The notes: generated by a model from the letters alone, not told the origin. A DNA stretch of 64,000 bases from Siphonodentalium dalli (GCA_032622095.1 CP136069.1:154617043-154681042), one strand, 5' to 3'. Positions 45,784-57,170 are shown, numbered from the stretch's first letter. Made by a program: numbers and translations.

Positions 45784-46012
45784 CCCTGTGCCAATGCATT
45801 CTCTTATATATGCGAGTCGACCATAGGTCGCCTCGCATATATAAGAGAATGCATTGGCTTAACACATTAAAAATTATAAAATTGTTAAAGAATGTAAGAA
45901 AAAATGGTAAAAAGTGTTAAAAAAAGATTTTTTTTAGGCCAATGCATTCTCTTATATATGCGAGGCGACCTATGGTCGACTCGCATATATAAGAGAATGC
46001 ATTGGCACAGGG
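45784..46012. mobile_element. Hairpin-ended MITE, complete, 229 bp
   Basis: CCCTGTG, a 67-bp hairpin (45791-45857), an 81-bp AT-rich middle, an inverted 67-bp hairpin (45939-46005), then CACAGGG. Each hairpin alone is almost fully self-complementary, and the two are also inverted copies of each other. Confidence 0.92.
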
Positions 46013-46354
46013 CATAACTGTAACTATCGCAATGTGGCCAAGGAGCCGGTTCCAATGATATCCATATTTGTATGGTTCTATTGAGACAGACCGAAGATAT
46101 TTTAGGCTGTTGAAGCTTTATTTGGCCGGTTTTGGCCGTTTTGTTGGGTAAAGGGTTAACGCCACAAACCATTGGAAAGTTTGTAGTATTTTACCCGGAC
46201 AATCCTGACCAAGAATAGGTAGCTGTTACTTCTTATATAATGGAAAGAGTACACATGGATCGTGGTTAGTATGTTTAGCAAAAGTGTTGCTCCTTTGGGC
46301 AGTCCGTCATGATATTCATCGCAGTGTACATACATTCAAACAAGCCGGTAATGC

Positions 46355-46585
46355 ATGGTGGTGGTGATGATGACGACGACGATGATGATGATGAGGCGAC
46401 GAAGATAACGAGGATGAAGACATTGACGACAAAGACTATGATGGGCGGTGATGACGACGAAGACAACGGATGTGATGACGACGTTGTAGGACGATGAACA
46501 TGATGATGACATCATGACGACGACGACGATGATGATGACGACGACGACGACGACGATTATGATGATGATGATTACACATACAAAG
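46355..46585. repeat. GAT/GAC triplet microsatellite
   Basis: Interrupted GATGAC triplets in several runs (for example GATGATGACGACGACGATGA). On the two strands this gives Asp-rich or Ser-rich short frames, which are not taken as genes. Confidence 0.9.
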
Positions 46586-46599
46586 GACCCCGAATTCGA

Positions 46600-46692
46600 A
46601 TGCCACTATGTACATACACTGTAAATATGTTATATAACTCTATATTGTGTGCACAATAGTACGATTGAGTTATCAATAAAGCATCACATCAC
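46600..46692 (+). mobile_element. Possible LINE 3' tail
   Basis: TATCAATAAAGCATCACATC running into ACAT resembles an L2-group tail with a short ATCAC repeat. No body is seen to its left. Confidence 0.35.
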
Positions 46693-48160
46693 ATATAGGT
46701 CACGGGAACAGCTGGAGTGAGACAAAATATGAATGGGCTACATGCACTACACGCGCAGAAAGACAAAATATAGGACGAATAAAAAGAGAGCCAGAATAGA
46801 CAAACATCCGATATCAACAAATGATGTTTGGTTGAATGATGGAGATGGGGGTTCCACATACATGTACGCCGCAATATGACAGTCTTTCGATCGTATATTG
46901 TGGCTAACAAGGATAGGAATTACTTCTGGCATGGTGAACGGGAAGAGTATTTCCACCACACACAAAGTTAATTGCACTTGACAAGAATTGCGCATGGCCG
47001 GACGAACAGTCTGGACCAATCATCCCTTGGGGAACTTATTAAACATACGCCAGATAGCAACACACGACCAATATTGTACTCTAAACGACGTGGTTTCGTG
47101 GTCAAAATATCATCACCCGTAAATATATCGCCCAATCAGATCGCCACGGACGGGCAACATTAAAATATTGCAATCGAATGCGCCAAGATGTATCTTACAA
47201 CAAATTACTAGCATTCATAGTGTATGGGGTTGTATGTTGAAAAGCTTGTGGGAATAGTTGAAAAACATCAACTCAATGGGCTGGGGTTTCAAATGAAGTG
47301 CTGGCAATTCTGTAAGGGATGCATGCAGTTGTGGACTATAATTGGACAACCCAACAAGGGGCCGCTGGATACGCTCATGCGCAAAAATCCGTGCGTACAT
47401 TATTGGTACCTAAATATTCTGATGAAATGGAAGAGCTACATCGCCTCACGTTATCCTATCCTATCCTTGACATTTCCAAAATTAACCCTCAACAAAACCA
47501 AGCTCCCAAGTTCGAAACATTTCATTGCACCCTCCTTGTGTTGAAATTTTCCAACTGGTACCTCAAGTTTTCCAACTGTTCGAAGTGTCCTGTATTCGTG
47601 TCATCACACGACATTTTCCCAAACCATTTACTTGGTTATATCGTGAGAACATTCCGTTCCTATGTATGTGTCACCACACGACGCTTGCGCACACATGCAC
47701 TTGATGCTATCGCGCGAACATCAAATTGAACGCAAACATTATACTGCGAAACATGGTCTGATTATCGGGGGTCAATTACGTGGCAATTGATATAAACGGC
47801 ACTGTTTATTTGACAAGATAGTGGAACTTAACAACACGATTTAGACAGACTACGTCATTGTAGACATACTGTATCATTACAAATCGGTAGGATGTCGTTA
47901 GATTGTCAACTCTAAAGTTCAGATTTCGCTGTTGGGTGTTACTATTGGGTGTCATAGTTCGGGGGTTACTTGTATATAACACATTGTTCCGAGGCTTTGG
48001 CATTATAGAGTATATCGTTGAAGCATCCGCTATGAGGACATTCGAAGCGCTACTCGTGAGTTTGTTGTGGAGTTTCGGCGATGGATTTTTCTTCTCGCCA
48101 CGTAAGTCTTGAAGGAAACCCTCAACTATATAAAAAGATATTTGTATCAACCAGAATCGT
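46693..48160. other. Spacer, no supported gene
   Basis: Overlapping open stretches at 47224-47729 carry no recognised domain and overlap each other in two frames. They may be chance. Confidence 0.4.
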
Positions 48161-48164
48161 TTAT

Positions 48165-48615
48165 ATTTAATGTAATGCAATGCAATGAAATGTAAAGCAA
48201 TTTAATGCAATGCAATGCAGTGTAATGAATGTAATGCATTGTACTATATGTAAGATATTTGTATCAAGCAGAATCGTTTGTATGTAATGTAATGCAATGC
48301 AATGAAATGTAATGCAATGTAAAGCAATGTAATGTATGTAATTCAATATAATGCGATATAATGCATTGTAATACATTGTAATGCAATGTAATACAATGTA
48401 ATGCAACGTAATGCAATGTAATGCATTGTACTGCAATTTTGTGCAATGTAATACAATGTAATACAATGTAATACGATGTGATGCAATATAATGCATTGTA
48501 ATGCATGGAATGTGATGTAATGATATGTAATTCAATGTAACGCAATGCGATTCAATACAATGAGATGTAATGCTATGCATTGCAATGTATACCATGTAAT
48601 GTAATGATTTGTTAC
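48165..48615. repeat. TGTAATGCAA low-complexity array
   Basis: Short 5- and 10-base units TGTAATGCAA repeat with drift for about 450 bases. An inner duplication (CAGAATCGTTTATA... and CAGAATCGTTTGTA...) lies near 48150 and 48272. Confidence 0.9.
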
Positions 48616-48728
48616 TCAGATACAATATGTGCAACATGAGAATTAGATCAATAACATGACTCAACTACATTCAGTATATATACAGCAAACAACAAAAACA
48701 TAAGTACCGATCACCCATCAGTGCAATT

Positions 48729-49616
48729 ATTGATAATGTGTATGCTTTGGGTGCGGGCTAAGAGGTTATAACACGCCAATCAGCCCTCGACAAATGGAAG
48801 TTATCTAATGAGGTCCGGTGACCTACCTTTATTTACGGTAAAGATCTTTAAATCGTCGCATGTTCTATTAAACGGTCTGTCGTGATTACAACAAGCCTAT
48901 GCATTGTATTCGCGGCGCACACCTTGATTAACCAATTATGATTTCTCGATCATTCAAACAACTAATGTGTCCGCCAAGGTGAGCGTTACTAATATGGGCT
49001 GTGATACCACGTTTTTTTTTTTCTTGTTTTTTTTTTATACACAAATGAATGTTTGCATCCCTTTTCATATTTTGATAATGGAGTCTATGTCCCTGTCTCA
49101 TTTTAATTTCTTCGAAGAAATATATAAGCAAATGCCCACGAACTCATCCGAATCCCCCTTATCTGAAGTTTTGGTATGACGTACTCGGTATTACATACTT
49201 TTCTTATTTAATTATTAACGTTTATATCTTTGGCATGAGATATAGCCGCTGTCATCTACGATGTCGCTACGTCACTGCATTTGCTTGTGCGAAAACGTGG
49301 TATCACAGCCCATATTAGTAACGCTCACCTTGGTCCTTGGCGGACACATCAATTGTTTGAATGATCGGGAAATCATAATTGGTCAATCAAGGTGTGCGCC
49401 GCGAATACAATGCATAGGCTTGTTGTAATCACAACAGATCGTTTAATAGAACAGGCGACGATTTAAATATCTTTACAGTAAATAAAGGTCGGTTACCGGT
49501 CCTCATTAGATAACTTCCATTGGTCGAGGGCTGATTGGGGTGTTATAAATAAACAGTTTCTTCGTGTCCTCCGGTGAACCTCTTAGCCCGCATCCAAAGC
49601 ATACACATTATCAATT
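48729..49616. mobile_element. 890-bp foldback element
   Basis: The outer ends ATTGATAATGTGTATGCTTT and their inverse carry arms of about 285-315 bp (48729-49011 and about 49297-49616). Pairs include GTGTCCGCCAAGGTGAGCGT with ACGCTCACCTTGGTCC...GGCGGACAC. The right arm has a 30-base extra piece near 49545. The loop of about 285 bases is AT-rich. No coding sequence. Confidence 0.9.
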
Positions 49617-51480
49617 TATTTTTGCATGTATTTACAAATAATATATCTATTTACTTTTATTTTAGCGCCACGGCGCTCGACGCGAGTGACTCGTGTCCGC
49701 ATACCCGCCTGTTTACATGTTTTGTTCCAAGTTAGATGTTTAAGGGGGAGGTCAAGTGACAAATTTTGAATGAAGATTTCCATGCAAATATGCGGAGCAA
49801 AAGTTTCCAAGTTACACGTACTTCTGAGTGTGATTTGATGTGGTATTGGATACTTGTGAGTGTGATTTGATGTGGTATTGGATACTTCTGAGTGTGATTT
49901 GATGTGGTATTGGAAACAACATGTATTTATCTGGATGGTCTTCTTATAACTTGTTCCATTATAATGTTGGTGTATTTATTTTTGAATTTTATATTGATTT
50001 TTCAATGTAGGCCATGTGATGTAATTCCAAACAAAAATTATTGAAAAAATTTACAATTGAGCCTAGTTCAGAAGATGTTTTCTATGGAGTGGTTGGTCGA
50101 TTTGCTTCAGATTTTGGGCGATTTTATTGTAATGTTACATTCTTCCAATTGGCATAACGCCTGTATAGTAATTTATCAGTTTCAAGAACCCATACAAGTA
50201 CATAATATGGCTTTAAGTATAATAATTATCCATAGCAGAACACACATCGACACTGCAAACGTAACACCTTCCCCGGCGATGTGGCACGAGTGCGTGTGTG
50301 GCTTTCAATATATTTCCCAGGTCAACTGGTCAGCGCGAACAATTCCTGCTGTTTACTGTTGCATGACTTTTGTGTCGGCCCGTCTGACCTAGTTTTATGA
50401 AAACTCTGTGTGTGTGATACTCGATGTCAGGGATGATTACGAAATGAAAGGAGTTGAACGTTGTAGAAGGGTCAGGCGGGCTGACGGCTAAAGATTTACC
50501 TTACTACCATGGATTTTGTTATTGGTATATAAACAATTATACAGTAAGCATGTGCATGCTCTTATATATGCGAGGCTCCCTATGAGAGACTCGCATATAT
50601 AAGAGAATACACTGGCGCATGATAGCTAATGCTGCACGAGCGCAGCTCCCGCCACGAAAGGGTTAAAATGAGTAGAAAAGATCATAATTCAGAACACACA
50701 TTATTATCAGCCGCTTTTAAGTGACGAATTTCTATCCAAACGTCGATATCTGATCACAAAAATATCCTTTTTTGAGGTTCCTGATTACGATCTAATTATG
50801 TTCAGATATAGAAGACGTACCACTGTATTTGTATGGTGTCAGATAACATATATACACATGCCTTCCAACAACCTTGCAACTCGAATTTCACTCTTGGGCG
50901 AGCCCTTGGCAAATCAGAGAGGGAGACTCCTGGCAGGTCGCACTGAGTTGTTGTCAGAGATGGACTTTTGTTACATTGAGTTTGTCTTACATGGTTCCTA
51001 TTGCCTATTGTTTTTTCACTGTCGTCAAACAAATTAAAGTCAAAAGCAGACATAAGAAGATAACCATCATCCCACGTGATAACAAGTCATTCTGTTAACT
51101 GATAGCTTAATAAAAAACAAAACAAAAAAACATACACAAAAAACAAAACAAATGGGTTACCTCCAAACTGTTATTTCGAGTAGACACTCATCGCAGAACC
51201 ATGTGAGGAAGAAGTATATTATAGGACAGTATTTTCTTCATATGTCATGTAATTTATTTACCTTAAATGTGCTAAAAAAAATCATAAAATTTATGTCATT
51301 CCAGTTTTGTGATGTATTAATCAATATTTTTAATCCCAATAAAAATTATTTAAAAAAACAAAAAAACAACATATATACACATGTAGTGCTTATTTAGTGT
51401 CTCTCTATTTCACTGACCATTATATACGATGGATTCTTTTGCATCATGTACTAATATCCCTTTAATTTTATACTTTACAG
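49617..51480. other. Sequence upstream of the gene B microexon
   Basis: Contains the dispersed repeat at 50071-50190 and a hairpin repeat at 50548-50617. A three-copy 42-bp repeat (GAGTGTGATTTGATGTGGTA) is at 49825-49915. No convincing exon was found. Confidence 0.4.
50548..50617. repeat. Hairpin repeat, variant copy
   Basis: CTCTTATATATGCGAGGCTC pairs with its inverse across CTATGAG. The right end reads GAATACACTGGCGCATGATA. The flank CACGAGCGCAGCT relates it to the copies at 18 and 40 kb. Confidence 0.8.
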
Positions 51481-51504
51481 CGGCGACATGGGACGGTTTG
51501 AGGG
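51481..51504 (+). CDS. Possible gene B 24-nt microexon
   Basis: Acceptor TTATACTTTACAG and donor GTAAGT enclose 24 bases. In the phase required by the next exon at 52428 (phase 2) it reads GDMGRFEG around the split codon; in phase 1 it would read ATWDGLR. Because its length is a multiple of three, it could be optional. Splice signals are the only support, and the exon before it is not identified. Confidence 0.35.
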
Positions 51505-51509
51505 GTAAG

Positions 51510-51792
51510 TCATAGTTAAAAGTGATCTGAATGGGATTTCCGTCATAGTTATATAATAGTGATCTGAATGGGGGTTCCGCCATAGTTAATAGTGATCTGA
51601 ATGGGGTTCCGCCACAGTTAATAGTGATCTGAATGGGCTTCCGCCATAGTTAATAGTGATCTGAATGGGGTTCGCCATAGTTGATAGTGATCTGAATGGG
51701 GGTTCCGCCATAGTTAATAGTGATCTGAACGGGGTTCCGCCATAGTTAATAGTGATCTGAATGGGGTTCCGCCACAGTTAATAGTGATAGAA
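51510..51792. repeat. 33-bp tandem repeat, about 9 copies
   Basis: Units of GTTAATAGTGATCTGAATGG plus GGTTCCGCCATA repeat about nine times with small indels, starting within ten bases of the microexon donor. Confidence 0.92.
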
Positions 51793-52114
51793 AGGGGATA
51801 TCTGTCGGAAATCATTATCTGCGAATTTAAAGACATTGTACCAAGTACCAAAACCCGCATGCGATATATTTGAGGAAATCTAAAGACTCGTAAGTTAACT
51901 ATTAAACTCAGCCAGTTTTCCTACTTCTGGTGATTAGCCATTGACTCAATGTGTTGACGTTCAATAAATGGTAATGCGATATCTAATATTGATCACACTT
52001 CGCCTCACATGACACCATATCCGACCACTATATGTCAGAGTTATGGAAGCACGGACTCAGTATGAGTGTTCATTGCTTCACATTTGCTTAACTCAGTGAG
52101 CGTGAACAAATTAT

Positions 52115-52320
52115 TATCGAAATGGCCATGTGTCGATCGGAATGGTACACCGAGAGTCCCTCAAACCAAATCAAGCTTGAAAATCGGTCCCGATTTTCAT
52201 CCATGCCGGGGTTCGAACCCGCGCCAACCTCGTCTAGCCCATACTGTGATCTTATCCACGACCTAACCACCTCGGCGATGGGGTCATTCTTAAAAAAGGA
52301 AGCACTTTCACCGAGAGTTG
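52115..52320 (-). repeat. tRNA-derived SINE, minus strand
   Basis: Minus-strand GTGGTTAGGTCGTGG (A box) and GGGTTCGAACCCC (a perfect B box) lie about 40 bases apart. They are followed by GATGAAAATCGGGACCGATT and TCAAGCTTGATTTGG. The intact B box suggests a younger copy than the relative at 8270-8470. Confidence 0.7.
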
Positions 52321-52427
52321 GAAAGCGTATCAGTCTGAACATGGGTTTTGATAATACTATAGGAACATATTTAATAATTCTTTCACTTTTCTCATTCTAT
52401 AGTGAAATGGGGTGTTAACCCTTTCAG

Positions 52428-52507
52428 CAGATGGACCTTTGCTCCGCTGCCGAGAACCGAAACAGATGCAGAGTCACAAGGATGGGTCAAGTTTTCTGAA
52501 TGCACAG
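52428..52507 (+). CDS. Gene B exon (internal)
   Basis: An 80-nt exon between acceptor AACCCTTTCAG and donor GTATGT, entering in phase 2 and leaving in phase 1. It reads RWTFAPLPRTETDAESQGW then VKFSECT. It joins the 59029 exon in phase through a split glutamate codon, giving SECTENPLFLG. The tryptophan-rich, acidic composition and single cysteine differ from the gene A modules. The family is not recognised. An alternative acceptor three bases downstream would drop one residue. Confidence 0.6.
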
Positions 52508-52539
52508 GTATGTATAAATTAGCCTGCTATATCTGGATT

Positions 52540-52606
52540 AAACCCTGTACCATTCAGAACGGGCCGGCGTACCTTTCAGCACTTTTTATGGTGAGAGTAA
52601 CCTCTT
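52540..52606 (-). repeat. Relic arm of the 4.0-kb foldback MITE family
   Basis: AAACCCTGTACCATTCAG, then GTACCTTTCAGCACTTTTTA and TGGTGAGAGTAACCTCTTCA, match one arm of the element at 4002-4324. The other arm is gone. Confidence 0.6.
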
Positions 52607-53216
52607 CAATCGGATATATATTTGTGGGTTATGAACAAGGAGGGTGACCGAACTCGTGTTTCTGGACAAGTTTGAAAGCATAGGAGACTTTGTTGCATTA
52701 TTAGTTAGATATGATATTTTTGTCCAGAGCAGCCTGTTATCGAACTATGTGAATATATCGCTTCAATTTGCCCTTAAACCCAGTATTACGACATCACAAA
52801 TCCGAGTAATAGCGTTTAACGACTTGCTGAAAATTTACTTCACTGCTAAATTAATGTGTAGATATCGATTCTATTTATGTTACTCGTTTGAAAGAGTTGT
52901 CAGTTACTAGCGATGCGATAGAATTAATAAATAGGGTATTATTTCGGTCTCAGGTTGATATGAGCTTACCTCGGCCTGATATCGAAACCAAGTAATATCC
53001 TATAATTATTACATAGATAGTAATTAAATTCATTATCGTCCAATTAATTCTACCACGTGATAATGACATATTCAGCGGTACCAGGTCACCACTCCCGGCG
53101 TCTCTCTCGTCAGATGCAAGATACTGTCGATATCGGACAGACTAACTGGTCTGATATAACCGATCTTATATTACTAGATACAGATCAGCTGTGACGTCAT
53201 GGCACACCTAGTCAGG
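52607..53216. other. Gene B intron, no recognised feature
   Basis: AT-rich intron between the SINE/MITE relics and the 53.2-kb foldback transposon. An open stretch at 52644-52910 has no motif. Confidence 0.4.
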
Positions 53217-53249
53217 GAGCCTGCTGGGTTATATTTGCACAATCGCGTA

Positions 53250-53975
53250 CGAAAGGTTTGATGCCCAAGATTTGTTACACCCCAGGAACGTTCAAGGAAA
53301 TCGGATTTCTTAAGTTCCGCATTCCTGGCGTTTAGGGGGCAGAGACCCCACAAAAACCCCCAAAATTACTTCTATTTGCACTTTTGAGTACAAAGCTGAT
53401 TTTTATATTAATAGTGCTCCAGCAAACGAAAGGTTTGATGCCCCAGATTTGTTACACCCCAGGAATGTTCAAAGAAATCGGATTTCTTAAGTTCCGCATT
53501 CCTGGCGTTTAGGGGCCAGAGACCCCACGAAAACCCCAAAAATGACTTCAATTTGCACTTTTGAGTACAAAGCTGATTTTTATATTAATAGTGCTCCAGC
53601 AATTACTGATCAACAATACACAATTTCTTAAACGAAATTTCCTGGCGTTTTCATTTCAGAAGGAGGGTTTTGAAAGTACCCCCAAAACCCCAAAAATTAC
53701 TTCTATTTGCACTTTCGATTACAAAGCTGATTTTCATATTAATAGTGCTCTAGTCAGCACTGATCAATAATACACAATTTCTGAAACAAAATTCCCTGGC
53801 GTTTTCATTTCAGAATTGGTTTTTTGAAAGTACCCCCAAAAACACGAACATTTACTTTTATTTGCACATATTGTCGAGACAAAGCCGATTTTTTCCTCAA
53901 TAGTTATCCTGATATCGCTGGTCATAATAACCTCGTTTAAGAAACGAAAAATCCGCGACGTTTTCATTTAAGAAC
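53250..53975. repeat. 150-180 bp tandem units in the left arm
   Basis: Two close units start CGAAAGGTTTGATGCC (53250 and 53427). Two more diverged units share TTCCTGGCGTTTTCATTTCA and ACAAAGCTGATTTTCATATT. The right arm at 56080-56440 has only about two inverted units, so the left array expanded. Confidence 0.85.
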
Positions 53976-53977
53976 AC

Positions 53978-54075
53978 GGGTCACCAGAACAAAAATTGAC
54001 CTTACCCCAATAATACTTAATTATATAGGAGTAAGTATTATAGGGTGGGGTAACTTTTGTTCTGGGGATCTGTGT
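53978..54075. repeat. Hairpin nested in the transposon
   Basis: ACACGGGTCACCAGAACAAA at the left and its inverse near GTTCTGGGGATCTGTGTT, plus ACCTTACCCCAATAATACTT and its inverse, form a stem of about 45 bp. Confidence 0.8.
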
Positions 54076-54589
54076 TAAGGAGATGATGGGTTTGAATTAA
54101 GTACCCAACCAAAACCCGAAAAAATAGTTTTGTTTGCATTGCCGTACGCACAGATGATATTTTGTCTTAATACTATCTCCACTATCATAATTGTTCACAG
54201 ACCAAATGGTGAGCCATATCACGAGGATTTGACCCTTCAGTGTCCATCAAATTAAAATAGATTTAAAACACAATTTCAAAGAAAATTCAATTATTATTTT
54301 AATGCCCAGAAGGGAATTGAACTCACCAGTATAGTGAATACTGAATACCAATAAGATGGCAGATAGGAACCATTAATGCCCACTTTAGCAGAAATGAGGG
54401 TATCAATATCGAAAATAGGATGGCAAAAAGTGTAAAGATTCCGGAGTACATGTAATCGTTTTCATATTAGAGTAGAATTTTCCAATATCCATTCTTTATG
54501 TCCAAAACGAAAAACTAATTTTTGTTTAAATACTATGCACAACTTCAATGGGAGATCACATCAGAAGCAACCGACCCGGCACTACTTAA

Positions 54590-55385
54590 TTGTTTGTGCC
54601 ACCCATTGGATCGTTTGAGACACCAATTGGGTGTTTTTGGACACTAGGCGTACGTATGGGACACACGAGTTGTGGAATGAGACACTCATTTGTCGACTGA
54701 TTCACTTATTGGGTTGTTGAATGGATTGAGACGATGGTGGTTTGGGAAACCTGTTGTATGACACAGGACTCTCCTCGGATGGCCTGGGACACTAGTTTTT
54801 GTGCATATTGGACACTCTATTCCTTTCGAACACTCGCTGTGTGGTTTGGGACACTCATTTGGTGGTTTGGGGCAATCATTGGATGGATTGACCCACTCTT
54901 TGTATGATTTGGAGCACTCGTTGGATGGTTAGGGACACTCATTTTTGGTAGTTTGGGACAAAACCTGTATAGTTTGGAGCGTCAGTTGCATTGTTTGGGG
55001 CACTACCATGCACTGTGGTTTGGAACAATCGTTGCAGGGTTACAACAATAATCGGGTTAATTTAGATGGCTTGTGACACTCATTGTGTGGGCTTGGACAC
55101 CAGGTGCATGGCTCGGGGGACCATCTATGTGGGTTGGGAACCAGTTACATATGGTTTGGGGCACTAGTTGGTGGATTGGGAAACTCGTTGGGTGGATTAT
55201 TTACGATGGTTTACTCTGGACAATATTTGAGTATGAGGCACCAGACGTATGGATTGGGATACTCACAGATTGGTTTTGGATACTAGGTAGGTGATTCATA
55301 TATTGTTTGGTACACCGTTAGGTGATTTGGGACACTCATTTGATGTATTCTGAAACTAGTCGGTGGCTTTGGAAACGTGTATGAT
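54590..55385. repeat. Degenerate GGTTTGGGACACTCATT minisatellite
   Basis: Units of about 28-32 bases around GGATGGTTTGGGACACTCAT recur for about 800 bases with strong drift. One strand is G-rich. Open frames here (such as 55073-55294, tryptophan- and glycine-rich) come from the repeat. Confidence 0.85.
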
Positions 55386-56934
55386 GGCATATATACCACT
55401 ACTTATTGGCTATATATTTATTCGATATTTGAAGATTTAGTTTAAAAAGTAAAAAAGTTAGACATTAAAAAAGCACTTCAATTGTTGACTTCCGGTCGCC
55501 ATTTTCGTCGTCATTTTTGAAAACTCGGGTTATGACTTACTATTATCGGATTAGGATTGGATATCTTGTATGGTGGCGCAACTGGCACCTATGGTAAAAG
55601 TTACCGTAAAATGCTCTTTTTGCTACTTCGGAAGCCATTTTGTCCTCCATTATGGATTTTTTTCAGTCAAATTATGCATGAAATGACAGGTATATGCCAT
55701 GGAATCAAGAACAATGAGTTTTTGTTGTAAATGTATGTAGTGAGTGGGGGTATACTCCCGGACTCCCGGAAATGTCCGCCATATTGCCCGGTACATACAC
55801 TGTCACCTTTTAACGTCGAAATAGTTTGAGCAGACATCCTTACAATAAAAAAAATGAGTGAAGTTTAATCCTGGGAGGGGTGTGTGCACGTTTGACCGAA
55901 ATTTCAATTTTCATTTTCATGTTTTTCTGCATTTTTTTTTTACCCAAAAATAACGACTTTTCCTCCCTGAAACGCGCGGAAATTTGGGCTTTTTGGTCAT
56001 ATTTAGCAGTTAGGGTACGTTTATGGTCAGTAGATTTGTATATTTACAGAATTTACACTAAAAACAGCTTATTATAAATTTATTTCGGGTTCACATCAAA
56101 ATTGTGCTTTGTATTCGACAGTATGTGCAAATAAAAGTAAATTTTCGTGTATTTTGGGGTACATTCAAAAGCCCCTTCTGAAATGAAAACGCCAGGAGAT
56201 TTCGTTGCAGAAATTGTGTATTATTGGTCAGTGATTGCTGGAGCACTATTAATATTAAAATCAGCTTTGTGCTCAAAAGTGCAAATAGAAGTAACTTTTG
56301 GGGTTTTTGTGGGGTCTCTGGCCCCTAAACGCCAGGAATGCGGAACTTAAGAAATTGGATTTCTTTAAACGTTCCTGGGGTGGAAAAAATCTGGAGCATC
56401 AAACCTTTCGTACGCGATTGTGCAAATAGAACCCAGCAGGCTCTCGGGTTAAGAGGGATATCATGCAATAATCACGTCCGAGTCGTAATGTGGTCTAACT
56501 GCTAAAACGACGTAAAATCCTAACCAAACAAACAAACAAACACGTCACCTTCCGTGTTAGCCAAGTCTCTTTAAAAAGCCGACGAAATCCTATCGGATGT
56601 GGAGGATGTTTTCTGATGCACAAACTTAATCATTTGCCGATAATCAAACACCTGATAATACAAAAGCTACCACCAACAAATCTGGCTATGTAATAATAAG
56701 GTCATTAAACGGTCTTCGACTTGGGGGAAATAAGCTCTTCCATAAATAGAAACCATATAGGCCGGTCTATTTCAATCACGTGATTGACCATACATGTGCA
56801 CACTACCGGTAAATACGTCTTTTGACTGGGAGACTCGTCTGTTAAACTTGAACTAATTATTGCTATTTATTACTATTTATCAATAAGTTATGCATGATCA
56901 AGTCTGGTGCTGGCATGCAGTGAATACTACCTGC

Positions 56935-57170
56935 CACTAACTCGCGGCCATATTTGATCCACCAAGTCCGGTTCCCGATTTCATAGATTAATCCTGCTCC
57001 GGCCCGTTGTTTCAGTGCTACATGTCAACGTTCTGGAGTAGCATTTCCATATATTGAGCCTTTGAATATTCATGACTTCCATATATGGAAATGCTACTCC
57101 AGAATTTTGACATGTAGCACTAAAACCACAGAACCGGACATGGTGTATCCAATATGGCCGCGGGTTAGTG
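56935..57170. mobile_element. 236-bp foldback MITE
   Basis: CACTAACTCGCGGCCATATT at the left is inverted at the right (AATATGGCCGCGGGTTAGTG). The inner arms TGGAGTAGCATTTCCATATA and ACATGTAGCACTAAAACCAC pair too. The loop is about 20 bases. No target duplication is evident. Confidence 0.88.

Larger units (their letters stand above)
45390..46160. repeat. Tandem duplication of about 385 bp containing hairpin MITEs
   Basis: CAACAGAAGGGCCCTGTGCC ... GGCACAGGGCATAACTGTAA ... GGAGCCGGTTCCAATGATAT ... GTTTTGTTGGGTAAAGGGTT is present twice, at about 45400-45762 and 45763-46157. The two units differ little, so the duplication is recent. Confidence 0.85.
53217..56443. mobile_element. 3.2-kb foldback transposon
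   Basis: GAGCCTGCTGGGTT, then TTTGCACAATCGCGTACGAA and AGGTTTGATGC, are inverted at both ends. Inverted similarity continues about 230 bp through CCTGGCGTTTAGGGG and CAGCTTTGTGCTCAAAAGTG. The left side holds several extra tandem units, and the interior a degenerate minisatellite. No transposase is seen. No target duplication was recognised. Confidence 0.88.

Noticed and set aside
46275-46497. Asp-rich and Ser-rich frames
   Set aside because: Triplet microsatellite read on opposite strands.
48167-48664. 165-codon minus-strand frame rich in His, Ile and Tyr
   Set aside because: Arises from the TGTAATGCAA low-complexity array.
50230-50330. Exon reading THIDTANVTPSPAMWHECVCGF
   Set aside because: The only possible donor is weak and the phase does not match a neighbour.
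52196-52290. A functional tRNA gene on the minus strand
   Set aside because: A and B boxes are present but the arms do not fold as a cloverleaf and the sequence continues into a SINE body.
55073-55294. Tryptophan/glycine-rich frames in two overlapping phases
   Set aside because: Produced by the GGTTTGGGACAC minisatellite.
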